Assembly: GCA_963678675.1 (NCBI GenBank)
Contig: OY783192.1
Coordinates: 31,651,250 to 31,715,249 of the forward strand
Direction: 5' to 3'
DNA: 64,000 nucleotides
Source of the DNA: Xiphydria camelus
Lineage: Eukaryota; Arthropoda; Insecta; Hymenoptera; Xiphydriidae
Position 1 is the first letter of the stretch. Every line of letters starts with the position of its first letter. Under the pieces are notes generated by a model, which had not been told where the DNA came from, made no database searches, and worked only from the letters and a program-made list of their open reading frames with translations. This document shows, piece by piece, positions 1-11,110 of the stretch. Both the position numbers and the translations under genes were made by a program.

Positions 1-60
1 ATCCTCGTCGCGGTACCATTTGCTTCCGGGCGGAGTTCGTCGCGATCTAAACTGTGCTGT

Positions 61-142
61 CTGAATCTGGATCAGCTAAGATGGCGCGTCAGCTGATACT
101 TGCCGAAGGTCAGTTGTATTTTAGATGATTCAGATTTAGAGT
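61..142. repeat. Family S inverted repeat, short copy
   Basis: The left end GAATCTGGATCAGC and the right end GATTCAGATTTAGAG are imperfect inverted repeats. The same ends recur in the clearer copy at 39949-40111, which supports a dispersed foldback-type family. This copy is short and degraded. Confidence 0.45.
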
Positions 143-201
143 ACGAAGCAGGGAGAAGAGATGCGAATCTCTGTCTCCGTTTTAGATGATTGCGATTTCT
201 A

Positions 202-428
202 CACTGAAAAAAAAACTTGGCAAAACGCATCTGAGATTGAACGAGTTTAATTATTCTAACCGATATATTAGTAAGTTGAACGAAATATATAGTTATTATT
301 CTAACCACATGTATAGTTATTCTAACCAGAAAATGGTCAGTCTAATCAAACAGATGGAGAGGATCCATATTTTACCAATCATGGTCTCCAGGATTTTGGT
401 TTGATTGTCCGGGTTATTTTTCTTAGTG
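202..428 (+). mobile_element. Family A MITE, copy 1
   Basis: Ends are CACTGAAAAAAAAACTTGG and TTATTTTTCTTAGTG, with TA on both sides (200-201 and 429-430). The interior carries the family A signature: repeated TTATTCTAACC blocks and a GGATCCATATTTTACC block. It encodes nothing. The TA duplication and CACTG tip are typical of Tc1/mariner-derived MITEs (inference). Confidence 0.85.
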
Positions 429-430
429 TA

Positions 431-714
431 CACAGAAAAAACCAGTTTTGTCTTAGTAATAATATCGAAGATCAGATATTATAACAGCACTTTTTGTTAT
501 GAGAACAAAAATAGTTTGCTGTTGGTATGAAAATGTTTGACAGGTCAACAGCTGTTACAATGTTACAATGATTTCCTTGGTTAAAATGAAATCATAGCTT
601 TTCTATCTTTTTTTCGTTACCATAACAAATCGATTTGTTATGATAACAAATCGATCTGATATCACGCTACGGTAACTGAAACAATGTTGTACCGACAAAT
701 TATTTTTCTCAGAG
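431..714. mobile_element. Probable MITE abutting family A copy 1
   Basis: It starts CACAGAAAAAACC directly at the TA that ends the previous element and closes with TTATTTTTCTCAGAG followed by TA. The interior has inverted TTTGTTATGA/TCATAACAAA segments. No second copy was seen, so the family is not defined. Confidence 0.4.
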
Positions 715-828
715 TATAGGATCTTCTGAAAAGCAAAAATTTCGAATTTCGTCAGTCGAGATAACACTACTCGTAGATTGTACGCGATCGATTATTTATC
801 GTCGTTACTAATTCTACGCATTCTGCTC

Positions 829-1058
829 CGGGAAAAATAATAATTTGCTCGATCGAAATGAATGTCTTTTTCAATAGTTCTAAGAGGTAATTTATTGGAT
901 TGGAATAAATATCGATTGGACATATACAAATATTGTTGATTTAATTGAATATTATTCGGACCAAATCGGTATTCATTCGCATCTGTAAATGTCGAGTGTT
1001 CTCATAGGACTATCCTAAATCATGTTTATTTCGATCAAGCATATTTTTGTCCACTGTG
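829..1058 (+). mobile_element. Family D MITE, copy 1 (degraded)
   Basis: The interior matches the intact copy at 20005-20228: GATCGAAATGAATG near the left, ATCGATTGGACATATAC in the middle, and TTTATTTCGATCAAGC before the right end. The outer tips are eroded. It is useful as the uninterrupted reference for the nested copy at 48.6 kb. Confidence 0.6.
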
Positions 1059-1310
1059 AATATAGTAATCAAAGCAGTCTTTCTTCGGTCCACGCGTTCA
1101 TGCGGCATCACTGCAGTGATTCGCTGCTCCCACATAGAGCTCCTCATTGATTCCCCCGCTTTTTCGCAAGGAAATCAAAATATCTCTTTGAATTAAAAAA
1201 AATACAATCACTCATATCATAAAGTACACCGTACTATAATTACTGAGCAGAAATTACATCGAATAAAATAAGAATAAGAGTACACCGCATTCACTCTCAG
1301 AGTCAAGTCT

Positions 1311-1323
1311 CGAAGAAAGAGAA

Positions 1324-1361
<38 letters not shown>
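1311..1361. repeat. (GA)n microsatellite
   Basis: An almost pure GA dinucleotide run at 1333-1361 follows a GAAA-rich lead-in. The apparent serine/leucine-rich open frame across it on the minus strand is a by-product of the repeat. Confidence 0.9.
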
Positions 1362-1365
<4 letters not shown>

Positions 1366-2640
1366 CTCCTCCGCATACGCGCATCATCGCAGCGCGAGTA
1401 TAGAATACGATATCTACCGCGCCGTCGGGAGGTACGATTTCTCGACCGCAAAACCGCGGCTTGACCTCCGCGAACGTCGAAGGAGATGCTCCGTCTCTTC
1501 GTGTGTCCTAATGGCCGAGTACTGCGGGCGGGCACGTTACGCGAGTATCTCCCTCCCCCTTCCGCCCCTCGATCTAAACAGACAGAGCTCCACCTCTTCC
1601 TTCCCATAGATGTATGCACCCACGTAGCTCGCGGTTCGACGATAGCGCGAATTATCACGCGCGCCCGCGCCTCGCGCCTTATCGAAACGATGTGCGTAGA
1701 GATTGCAGGTGCAGCAGCGCCTCGCGGCGTAATCGCGCCGATCGAATGGAGAGCGATCGTGGCGATCGTTTAAGTGCGCGCGTTGCTCTCCACGTGGCCG
1801 CTCTCACGGTTGCGCGCACCTGCGAGCGTGTCTAATGAGTTCGCGCGCGGCTGTACGCGGCGATCCTTCGCGTGTACGGGTCTAACTGGTTCGTAGTAGG
1901 TAAACAAAGCGAAGCCGATCGGTAATTAGGCCGATGTGTTCGCGAACGTCTGGCAAATATTTTTACTGAAGTGAACGCAGTTACGGCTCGAGGAGGAATT
2001 TCACCGAACCTGTAAATCGTGTTTGTTGTTGCTGTAATTAACGTTATTGCGGCAGCAAGATTTGTTTAACGGTTATGAAATTTGTCGAAGTAGCACAAAT
2101 TTTACCCTCGGCTGTAACAATTTTTACCGGCAACGGCAACTCTACATTAGGTACTGCTTCGTTTCCGTTGAAACGGATACATTTTTTCTGTTAATCCTGC
2201 AAATTTATTTGCCGATGTAGCAAAGTTTGCTAGTTAGAGCAATATTTGTTACAATTACAAAAATATTTGCTGTCGTAACACTTATTTTTGCAATCGCGGC
2301 AAAAATTTGTCAGCAAATCTTAAATTTGCTGGGAGTGCAAAACTATAATATTTTTTCCGTGTAGCGGGACCGTGTCGAACGAACTGGAGAATTTTTTATC
2401 GGTGCATCGAAGGCTGCATCGCGTTGCAGTTGCATCGTATGTGGACCTTTGCGTCGCGAAAGTTGCACATGCTTGAAGTTTATCTCGGTGAGAACATACG
2501 AGTACATTTAGAAGGCGCGGTATATGGGGAATGAATGGGAAAGGTTTCATAATATTTTCTTATTTAGGAGATAGTAATTTTTGTATTATTTTTGCATGGC
2601 GATAAATATACGTGATTTACATGATTATTGAGCGCACCGA
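1362..2640. other. No gene recognised; GC-rich then TTTG-rich DNA
   Basis: The first 500 bases are CpG-rich unique-looking sequence. From about 1980 to 2365 there are many degenerate AAATTTGTTGC/GCAAATTTG motifs ending in TTTTTTCCGTGTA, possibly an old MITE. No supported exon. Confidence 0.5.
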
Positions 2641-2994
2641 TTAGAAAATGAAGGGGTAGTTTTACTTGTAACCCTGTTTGTCACCATAGTAGGTATACCT
2701 ATACACGATGACGTCAAAACTCATTACGAATTAAAATCTTCTTTTTCGTTTAAACTAATCAATGAAATGTATTCTCCAAAATATTATTAAGTACATTCAT
2801 TAGAGAAGGAAGCGGTAGTTTTACCCTTAACTCCATTTTATTACCATAGTACCTACATACGATGACGTCAAAACTCATTGCGAATCAAAATCTTCTTTCT
2901 CGTTTAGATTAATCAATGAAATGTGTTCTCCAAAGTATTATTAAGTACATTAATTAGAGAAAAAGGGGTAGTTTCACCCTCAACTCCGTTTAGT
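2641..2994. repeat. 154-bp tandem repeat, first two units and start of third
   Basis: GATGACGTCAAAACTCATT occurs at 2708 and 2861, giving a 154-bp period, and the units also share TTCTCCAAARTATTATTAAG and GGGGTAGTTT. The third unit begins here, is broken by the foldback element at 2995, and resumes at 3931. Confidence 0.85.
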
Positions 2995-3930
2995 CCCTTG
3001 GCAAAGTTTTCCATTGAGTGTTTAATGGTAATGAATGGGACCTAAAGGTAACCAATGGGATCGCAATGGAAATTCGGAGGGAAAAATGAACTGGCACTTT
3101 CTACCATTCAATATAAATGGGACTCCACTGGCAAATCAGTGGGAAATATTGAAAGGTATGTGTTCCCATTCGTTACCAATGGAGGACCAATGGCAAGTTA
3201 CTGGGAACATTTAAATGGTATTTTATTCCAATAGTAACTAATGGGAGTCCAATGGCAAATAACGGAGTTCCATGCGGAAGCCGGTTACGACTAGACGCGT
3301 TGCGGATCGATCGCAGGAAACAGTGCCGATACAGCGATATTACAGGATAATCGCAGCGATTTTTCGGATCAGGGGAGTGCAGAGCGTGCCGCCAGCAAGA
3401 ACACGCAGGAGAAAGAGAGGGGACTGCTCTAGATTTCAAAGGAGGGCTTCAAAAAGGTTGAAAGAAAAAGTGAGGTTAGGGGAAGATGGGCAGAGGAAGA
3501 GGAGGTGGGGCACGCGGGGAGGATGATTCGGGCGCCGTCGGATCAGGAAAGTCGGAAAAAGCCGAGGGGACAGCGGGAAGACCGACCGAGGCGCCAGAAG
3601 GAAAGCGGAGGAGAGGTAGACCAAGAAGCGCGAACAGAGATGACGCGGATGCGGCCACGGGGGTCTTGGACAAATAGCTAAGTAAAGTATCACTCAACAA
3701 ATGGGAAATTAATGGTTATAATTGGATGGGAATTAATTCCATTTCACGAATGGTAATGTCAACGGTATGAAAACACCATTAAACGAATGGGAAAATAAAT
3801 GGGATGTCGAATGGTAGTACAAGTGGGAAAGATACCATTGGCAAAACCCCATTGATTTACCTTTGACAGACTGTCAGTGGTATCCAATGGGATTTTTTAA
3901 ATGGTAATTAATGGGAGACTTAGCCAAGGG
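2995..3930. mobile_element. Foldback element with 3-bp AGT target duplication
   Basis: Tips are CCCTTGGCAAAG and CTTAGCCAAGGG. AGT flanks both sides (2992-2994 and 3931-3933), and removing the element restores the third unit of the surrounding 154-bp tandem repeat to within a base. Both arms (about 3010-3260 and 3700-3915) are packed with short CCATT/AATGGG motifs able to pair in many registers. The middle is unlike the arms and is listed separately. No transposase is present, and the superfamily is not certain; a 3-bp duplication is compatible with PIF/Harbinger but AGT is not its usual TWA. Confidence 0.8.
3265..3690 (+). other. GC-rich cargo inside the foldback element
   Basis: This insert lacks the AATGGG motifs of the arms and is purine-rich. 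An open frame at 3486-3677 encodes 63 residues with an AT-hook-like KRRRGRPRS near residues 40-48 and a stop before the right arm. It may be a captured host exon fragment. Codon-like structure is the only support and the purine bias alone could produce it. No known protein was recognised. Confidence 0.35.
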
Positions 3931-4060
3931 AGTCACCACAGAATCTACGTACGATGACGTCAAAACTCATTGCGAATCAAAATCTTCTTTCTCGTTTAAA
4001 TTAACCAATGAAATGTGTTCTCCAAAAAAAGGCATCCTCTTCTTATCACAAGTTAAAAAC
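3931..4060. repeat. 154-bp tandem repeat, remainder of third unit
   Basis: GATGACGTCAAAACTCATT recurs at 3953, followed by the same CGAATCAAAATCTTC and ATGTGTTCTCCAAA blocks as the units at 2.7-2.9 kb. The unit then decays into unrelated sequence. Confidence 0.85.
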
Positions 4061-4967
4061 CCCGCGCTTTCCTTCCGCAATTCAATTCATTTGCGCAATT
4101 AATTCCCTCGAATCGCAGCATCGAATAACACCGCAGCGGCGCAAATCGCGCACCAATACCGGAGGCACCGCGAGCACCGCGTTTACTTCATTAACCGAGA
4201 AATAATAGCCGCGGTGCAGGCGTGTACGACCGACTCGGGCGCTCGGGCGTGCATACGCGGAGAAAACGTGTCGCGATCGACCGGTATCGCGCTCGCGGTC
4301 TGCCAGTCGCATGGCGGTTTTTAATCACGCGTTCGGAAACGTGGTTGAAATAATAACAAATCCCGGTAAGCCACGCCCGCGTCGCGTTATTATTGGCGGG
4401 AGAGAACGACGAACGAGACGGGGAATGGCCGGTGTGCCAGCGACGGCATAAACATCGCCACGTAATACGCGCCAGGCTGATAAGTCGGCTGATAATCGGC
4501 TGAGAAACTCGCGCAGTCACGGTACGCGGAAGTTCTTTCCGGTCGAGGGACTGCTGGCACTTAAACAATACCGATCGAAACGAAATCGAATTTCGAATCT
4601 ACTCACACTGGTTCGGATACGCTCGGCACTCGTCAGCATTGCACTTATCATCCGTTCCCTTGGAAATCAAAATAAAACGTCACGCTGCAGCAGTCGCTAT
4701 AAAAAATGAAAGAAGAAGATGAAAAAAATTGAGAAACTTAGAAAGGGAAATTTGGTTTGGGATTCGGTCAGATTTTTATAAGATATTTTATGAAGATGAT
4801 CTGGAAATGTAAAGATTACATCATAGGATTCCTATCAGGAATGTTAGGGCCACGTCTGGACCCGTTAGGTATTTTATCAGGAGTCCCCTGCTGTGCAAGT
4901 GGCGCCATTAGTTCACGAAATATCCGCAAAATCGAATCAGAGTCTGATAGGAATCCAATCGGGATAT
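4061..4967. other. No gene recognised
   Basis: CpG-rich sequence to about 4640, then purine-rich DNA with short internal inverted repeats such as AGGATTCCTATCAGGA (4827) against CTGATAGGAATCC (4943). Open frames on both strands look random. Confidence 0.45.
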
Positions 4968-5193
4968 CCCAGGCGGAAAAGTTCTACACATATTTGATAT
5001 AAGTATAATCCATATGTAGATTTGATCACATGAGGATCATGTATGATTTCTATATTAGCCATCTAAATATAAACTATAATATATAGGTTATACAAACCCA
5101 GGCGAAAAAGTTCTATATATTTTGTCCATGGTCCGTATATGGATTAGATTCACACATGGATCACACACGAATAATATAGAACTTCCGCCTGGG
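4968..5193. mobile_element. Family H element, two joined fragments
   Basis: The left end CCCAGGCGGAAAAGTTCTA is matched by AACTTCCGCCTGGG at the right. A second left end, CCCAGGCGAAAAAGTTCTA, starts at 5097, so two family members are joined head to tail. The interior is rich in CATATG/ATATAT motifs shared with the copies at 7553 and 33744. Confidence 0.75.
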
Positions 5194-6140
5194 CCCTAAT
5201 AGGAAAATGTAACACTCTCCCGTATTTCAACACGGACACAACGAAATAGGAACTGCGTTTAACTCGATCTCTCGCTCCCCTGGACTCGATTGAGTCCTCA
5301 TCGTGAACCACGAGCCTCTCCGGAATTCCTCCGACTCGTTCACACTCACCGGACCTCCCAGTATTACGTACACGACGTAGGTACCCGCGCGCTTATCCCG
5401 GTCCAGATCCTCGTCCGTCCCGCAGCTGCATCGCGCTACACCGCATCGTTAGCGGCGACCCGACGACGCTACCGGCGCTCGGGAAGAATAATAGTATCTA
5501 ACGCTCCTCTCGCGACGCGGCGATAGGTACGCGGGCTACACGGCATCCCGTATAATACCGCCGAACACTCCGCACCCATTTTTACAGCAATATTTTACAC
5601 GAGCGAGCGCAACCGACGTCCCTATCGGCCCCGGGGTCGGATGGCCTTTCCCATCAGGGACATTGTGAGAGGCGCGCGTACGTATTCCACGAAGCCCCGC
5701 GTATTCTATAAAGCGTCCTCGCTATCTGCATCCGGCAGAGACTCCCCGGAATAGACGTGAAAATATGCTCAAAGATTTCTCCGGGGAGCGAGGCGTCAAG
5801 GACGCCTTCCCCGCTCCCCCGTATGTGTGCTAACGGTATTATCGAAGGACCGTTAATCTCGCAGAACGTACACCCCGCCCTTTCCGTCTGGTACCACTGT
5901 TGTATATATGCGGGGATTTTCCGTATTCATACGCACAGATAACTATGCGGATGCTCGGCGTGGTTGGCTTTCTCGAGGTGTGATTCTGGACCGTTCTGGA
6001 AGTCAAGTTATTCTGGTTTTATGACGCGCGGGATAAAGAGATGCACCGGACGAAATGGTTAAAGGATGCTGCGACAATTCTGGTTGCAATGGGGACAGTC
6101 GAAATAAAGGCTGCAGCATCCGAAAGTATTTTTGTAGACA
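5194..6140. other. No gene recognised
   Basis: GC-rich sequence around 5220-5760 and mixed composition after. Short arginine/serine-rich open frames here have no motif and are not called. Confidence 0.45.
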
Positions 6141-6361
6141 CATTGAGAAAAGTGTAATAACTCGGTCAATCTAACCAAAATCTTGAAGAGGATGAACAAA
6201 CCGTTTGGTGAAACATGGTTTCCTTATCTGTTTGGTTTGACTGACCACATTTTGATTGGAATAAATGAATATTTGGTTCAGTTGATCAGTATTTTGATTA
6301 GAATAACTAAACGCGTTTAACTAGATGAGTTTTGCCATTTTAACCTAATTATTTTTCTCAG
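6141..6361 (-). mobile_element. Family A MITE
   Basis: It starts CATTGAGAAAAG and ends TTATTTTTCTCAG, followed by TA. The interior gives the family A blocks in reverse: CCAAACCGTTTGG, TGACTGACCA and CTAAACGCGTTTAAC. Confidence 0.8.
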
Positions 6362-6592
6362 TACGCTGTAAAGAAAATTGTATTTTTAATATACTTTTGT
6401 ATGAAGCTTTTTTCCGAAACATGATTATGAAAATTAATATGTTCTGTGATTATGAAAATTAATATGTTTCCTACTTATGATATTTCCCTTATAAATTTCA
6501 CAATGGAATATATTAATTTTCACGATCACATATTACAGATAAAAGCTTTATATATTGTACAATTACGTATATTAAATTTGCAGTTTGCAATC
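6362..6592. mobile_element. Family P inverted-repeat element, copy 1
   Basis: The left segment GTATTTTTAATATACTTTTGTA pairs loosely with TACGTATATTAAATTTGCAG at the right. AATATATTAATTTTCA-type segments recur in the copies at 9.1, 14.3 and 60.9 kb. It directly abuts the family A copy. Confidence 0.5.
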
Positions 6593-7194
6593 GTATCGCA
6601 CTACCAACTAGTCGAATAGATGTCTATTTCATCCTGCATCTCCTAAGTATAATTTCCAACTACATCGATCTACTTTGACCCATATATTCTCCTAATAAAA
6701 CTGCATACAAACACTCGGCCGCCTGCACTTGTCGTTGAAACTATATCCCAGCTTCTCCCGCAGCAGTTTCACGCGCTCTCGAGTGAAGCGCCCCATTACA
6801 GCGCCCCTCCGCGATATACACAAGTACTCGTTTGACCCGCAGAGATACCATCGCGGTTTAGCCATCGAAAGCGCATCGTCTCGCCTCGCATTCCCCTGCG
6901 TAAATTCCCGCGCACAGCTACGACTGCGCTATAAATACCTATACAATTCTCGTCGAAATCCCATGAGCGGCAATTTGAAGTGAAATGCCCAGCGGTGCAC
7001 TGCGAGCGCGATATCTACTCTTTCGACGTGGTAAAGATAGAACCGCGCAACGCGCGCGCGTCTACTTTATGTATCCCGATGCCCGAGTCTTAAACGATCT
7101 CTCTCTTTCCCTCATCTCCGTACCTCCATCTCTCTCGTACGCAGCCAGAGCGAGATCAAAACACCATCTAGCAACGGACAGGTGTGTACGAGAT

Positions 7195-7230
<36 letters not shown>

Positions 7231-7552
7231 AAAAAAGAGGTGATCCGTCTTGGTATGCCGTAGGGGCCAGCCTCCGGTGAAAGCCTCGGGCTCAAGGTCC
7301 GCGTCGCCACCACCACCGTCGTCGTCGTGGTCGTCGTCGTCGTCTTCCACCCAGTGGTGACCACTACCGGTTAAATTCATACGCGTTAGAACGTTTTATT
7401 ATTAATAACGTCCGCGGCGGAACCAAAAGTATCACCTGTCCGTCGGTGAAAGGAACCGTCGCGCCGTCGTGACGCCGCGGCCGATCTCCCTCTGTACCGT
7501 CAATTTTTATTATCGAAGGCGAACGTCGGCGTCGTTGGATCGTCATGTGCTA
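6593..7552. other. No gene recognised; microsatellite-bearing GC-rich block
   Basis: GC-rich DNA from about 6720 with a (GA)n run at 7197-7226 and a (GTC)n-type run near 7316-7345. Open frames on both strands arise from these repeats. Confidence 0.5.
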
Positions 7553-8033
7553 CCTTAAGCGGAAAAGTTCTATATGATCCATATGTGGTTTTGGTTATAC
7601 ATGAATTATTGTATATGATTTTTATATATTAACTATATACAGATTGTACGTGGATTATACAATGATTCAAAAATCTGTATATCGATGGCTTAGGCGCAAT
7701 AGGTCGTAACCCATAAAAAACACGTTATTGCGTTTTTAACGCCATTTGATTGTAACCCTCAAAAGTATGTCCCTACAATACATCGTAAGCCTCTTATCTC
7801 CATTTAAAACGCTCTCTATTTTATTATTTCAAAAGGTCGTATGCCCAGCGAATATTGTCACTGTGAAGTTTTTTGTGTCTCCTGTAAAATTTACTGTTTC
7901 GGGGATACGACCTATTGCGCCTAAGCCATCGATATAGTCTTTGTATGGTTAATATAGACATCATATATAATCCATATATGACCAAAATCACATATGGATC
8001 GTGTACAAAATATATAGAATTTTTCTGCCTGGG
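7553..8033. mobile_element. Family H element, interrupted by element I
   Basis: The left end AAGCGGAAAAGTTCTATAT pairs with ATATAGAATTTTTCTGCCTGGG at the right. The interior repeats ATCCATATGTGG and TATATATGATT motifs. The copy is split at 7680-7934 by a separate palindromic element, so H was there first. Confidence 0.8.
7680..7934. mobile_element. Element I, nested in family H
   Basis: Inverted ends TATCGATGGCTTAGGCGCAA and TTGCGCCTAAGCCATCGATA are perfect, and the match continues inward through AGGTCGTA with few changes. Total length is about 255 bp. It encodes nothing. Only one copy was seen in the window. Confidence 0.8.
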
Positions 8034-8044
8034 ACGACAATTGT

Positions 8045-8215
8045 GGAACTTAGAGGGCGAGGGTATCAGACTTTGTCGTAGATAAAAATGTAATCTTCAA
8101 AAAAGTATTAAACAAATATGAGCCGAAAGCCCACAGATAATGAGGTTAATAGCGATCGAAGTTTCTTTCCTGGCGAGTAAGTTTAGCCTCATATGATAAT
8201 ACCACATCTGATGTC
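8045..8215. mobile_element. Family G element, copy 1 (partial)
   Basis: TGTAATCTTCAAAAAAGTATT, TATGAGCC and TTTCCTGGCGAGTAAGTTTA match the fuller copies at 18281 and 27107. The right end keeps the GCCTCATATG tip; the left arm is missing. Confidence 0.6.
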
Positions 8216-9084
8216 ATTGAGTTTTATACCATTGTTATCTAACACCAAAAGAGTAGTCTATATAAGTTTACAACGCAGATTTTTTTACCGCGTAGAGATA
8301 AGAAATTTCGATCACTATCAAATCTAAAAAACGCATTGAACATATCAATGATTTCGTCAATCCCATCTCGCCTCGCGAGAACCGCCGGTGCAGTCCCCGA
8401 GGCGACTTTCCGCGTTTATAAATCGCGGGAAACGACGCAGCGGTGCACCGCGCGATCGCGTCTTCGCGTCGGCGTTTAACTCCTCCACGTTCGGTCCGGC
8501 CGGTGCGTTACATTCTTTCGTAACGAGCCAGTCATTGCGCTTCGCTCCTGAACGTATTTGGGTTAACGTATGGAGGAATGTCCCCGGCGTGACAGCTAAT
8601 TCCACGAGAGACGTATGTACGTACATCGGCGACGACGACGACGACGACGACGGACGCAGAGTAGAAGAGCAGAGCGAACGACTCGGCTCGCGTTTGAGTG
8701 AAGTAGAGTGAGTACGGAGCGGGACGGCCCTCCGGACGACGCAAATTCGATCGGAATATGGAGAACCAATTTGCATCTCGCATTTGCCTACGCGAGATTT
8801 ATCAACTGCGCGCCGTTGAATAATTTGTAAGACGTTAGGTATCGCGGCGACGCACCATTATCTCTATAGAGGCGAGAGTAAGTGCGCGCGCGTAGATCTC
8901 GAGATAGCGCTGTCACGCGGGGGGGCTCGCGCGGCTACGATTTTTCATCCCCTTCCGCGGAAATGATTTTATCGTCGTGGGTCTGAGCTGCGTTGATGGT
9001 CCGGAAGTGTTCTCTATGCATTCATGTATGTGTAGAGGAACGCATTGGTTATCGATTCTCGATTATAAGAATACTATTTGAAAT
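8216..9084. other. No gene recognised; (GAC)n microsatellite
   Basis: GC-rich block from about 8360 with a (GAC)n run at 8630-8651. Frames reading as poly-Asp, poly-Ser or poly-Val come from that run. Confidence 0.5.
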
Positions 9085-9385
9085 TTTCAACGTGTTGCAA
9101 TATTTTCTGACTGTAACAAAATTGGTATTAAACTTAGTATAATTTTATACAAAGGTTTTATCCAATATGTTGATTATGAAAAATAATATACTCCGTTATA
9201 TGAAATGTACAAAGAAATATATTAATTTTCTATAATTTAATATATTAATAATTAATTAAGTAAATTAACTAATTAATATATAACAATTAGGGGGTTATAT
9301 TAATTTTTGATGATTAGATATGTATTGGAGACAAGTTTTACATAAAAATATATTAAAAATACAATTTTTTTATAGTGTGTAGGAT
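9085..9385. mobile_element. Family P inverted-repeat element, copy 2
   Basis: It shares TTTTATCCAATATGTTGATT with the copy at 14.3-15.1 kb and AATATATTAATTTTC segments with the copy at 6.4 kb. The right end ATTAAAAATACAATTTTTTTA pairs with the left TTGGTATTAAACTTAGTATA region. Confidence 0.5.
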
Positions 9386-9439
9386 CATGATTATCTTCCT
9401 AAACCTTAGCTGTACTTTTTAGATCGTTATAATAGCAAC

Positions 9440-9870
9440 TTTTCGTACGTCTTTCACACAATTTCTGACAAAAGTGAATTACGAAATTTCACCGATAAAA
9501 AAAAAGAAGTTGAGTCGATCAAACATTGTCAGCATAACTCTCCTCAAATTGACTCGAATGATATTTTCATTGAATCGATCAAAAAATCGTTCGAGTCAAC
9601 CAGAGGAGAGCCGATTTATATCATTTGATCGCGGTGTAACTATATTTTTCTCTCGCGTCTTTCGTATAATTTCGGATAAAAACGAATTATGAAATTTCAC
9701 TGATAAATAAAAATATAGTTAAATCAACCAAATGTTAACACAACCCTCTGATCAACTCGAATGATATTTTTATAGAATCGATCATCGCTTCATTAATCAA
9801 TTGATTCGATAAAAGCGAACGATATGACAGTTGACGACATTTGGTTGATTCAACTACATCTTTTCATCGG
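9440..9870. repeat. Diverged tandem duplication of about 209 bp
   Basis: CGTCTTTCACACAATTTC (about 9448) recurs as CGTCTTTCGTATAATTTC (about 9657), followed in both by GAATTAYGAAATTTCACYGATAAA, AACTCGAATGATATTTT and an AATCGATCA block. No protein signature. Confidence 0.65.
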
Positions 9871-11110
9871 TAGCCACATATCAAGTATGATGACGACAAA
9901 CCGGAAGTCTTCCCGTGACATTTATCGCGCGACTCGTACTTTCGATGGATTTTCGTCCTGACAAGTTTTTGTCTCCTCGCATCCCAATCCGCGGCCATTA
10001 ATTCCGATGCCAAAGCGACGACCGTATGATAAACCAGCTCCCCATAAGACGTCCGCGCAACAACGCCGGGACCATATTAGGGCGTGGAGTACAGTTAAGT
10101 CGGTGCCTGTAAAGTTTGCGCACTACGAGAGCGAGCATGCTCTCCTCGCTCCTAATGGGAAACGCATCGGCGTGGTAACAATGGTCATTTGCATCGCTTA
10201 ATAGGAATAATAGAGCTCTCGTGCACCGATACGTCGGGGAAGCGCGGCGGGGGAGGCGCGCGGTGGTGTTCTCTCCTAAGGGTTGCGCGTCGAGTCGATC
10301 GGGAGATGATAATAGCGTCGTACGTCTGGCGAGAAACACGGCGGCGCGAGGGTTCTGTTAAAAGCGGGCGCTTCTACGGAATTTCGAATTGCGTTCGATG
10401 TAGAAACGATCGTTGATTAACCCTTTGTGGTCACAAAGGGTTCACTTTATTCGGATTTCAATTTTAAAGCTGACTGTACTTCTTTCTTTTCATAATTATA
10501 ACTAGACTCTCGTCAGAGATCGCAATGAATAGCTTATTTTTAAAACTCGCACGACGAACCTTCTTTGAATTTTGGAAAAAAATCGTTTTTGAAACTTACA
10601 CTATAGAACTATTTATTACTTCAAAGTACCACGTCTTATAAGAATCATCCGTAGACTTTATTAAGAGAACTCGAAAAATAAAGAAGTTATGACACTTTTA
10701 GTGAAGCAGCTAATTTTTCACGCATCTACATATTTACGATCGTTTTTTAACATGTCATCTTTTCATTTTTTATATAAATGCGGTGGTAAATAGGGTGACA
10801 AAGTATTCTACAATGTTCGAAGAATGTTCCATAATTTGTCGGTCGAAATTCGACGGATGTCGTTCACGTGGCTATTATCTAAAAATCGGTTGGGTCCATT
10901 TGACACATGTGCGACCATTGTGGAAATGTACGGACGTGTGATAACAGACGGTTAAGTTTCTCAAGAGAAAAAGCTTCGAATATCGCGATTTCGCACGTCG
11001 ATTATTCTCTACTCTTTCTGCCTCGTATCTTATGCTTCCTTTTAATTGAATCTTAGTTCGACGAGACTCAAAAATTACGCTTTTCAATTACTACGTACGT
11101 AAATAAGGAG
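9871..11110. other. No gene recognised; perfect 24-bp palindrome
   Basis: Mixed sequence, GC-rich at 10000-10420 and AT-rich after. At 10419-10442 the arms AACCCTTTGTG and CACAAAGGGTT flank a 2-base centre, which could be a binding site or foldback relic. Confidence 0.45.

Noticed and set aside
2641..4060. Reading the 154-bp tandem units as a CRISPR or gene repeat
   Set aside because: The units are contiguous without unique spacers and have no open frame; the irregular spacing is explained by the foldback insertion.
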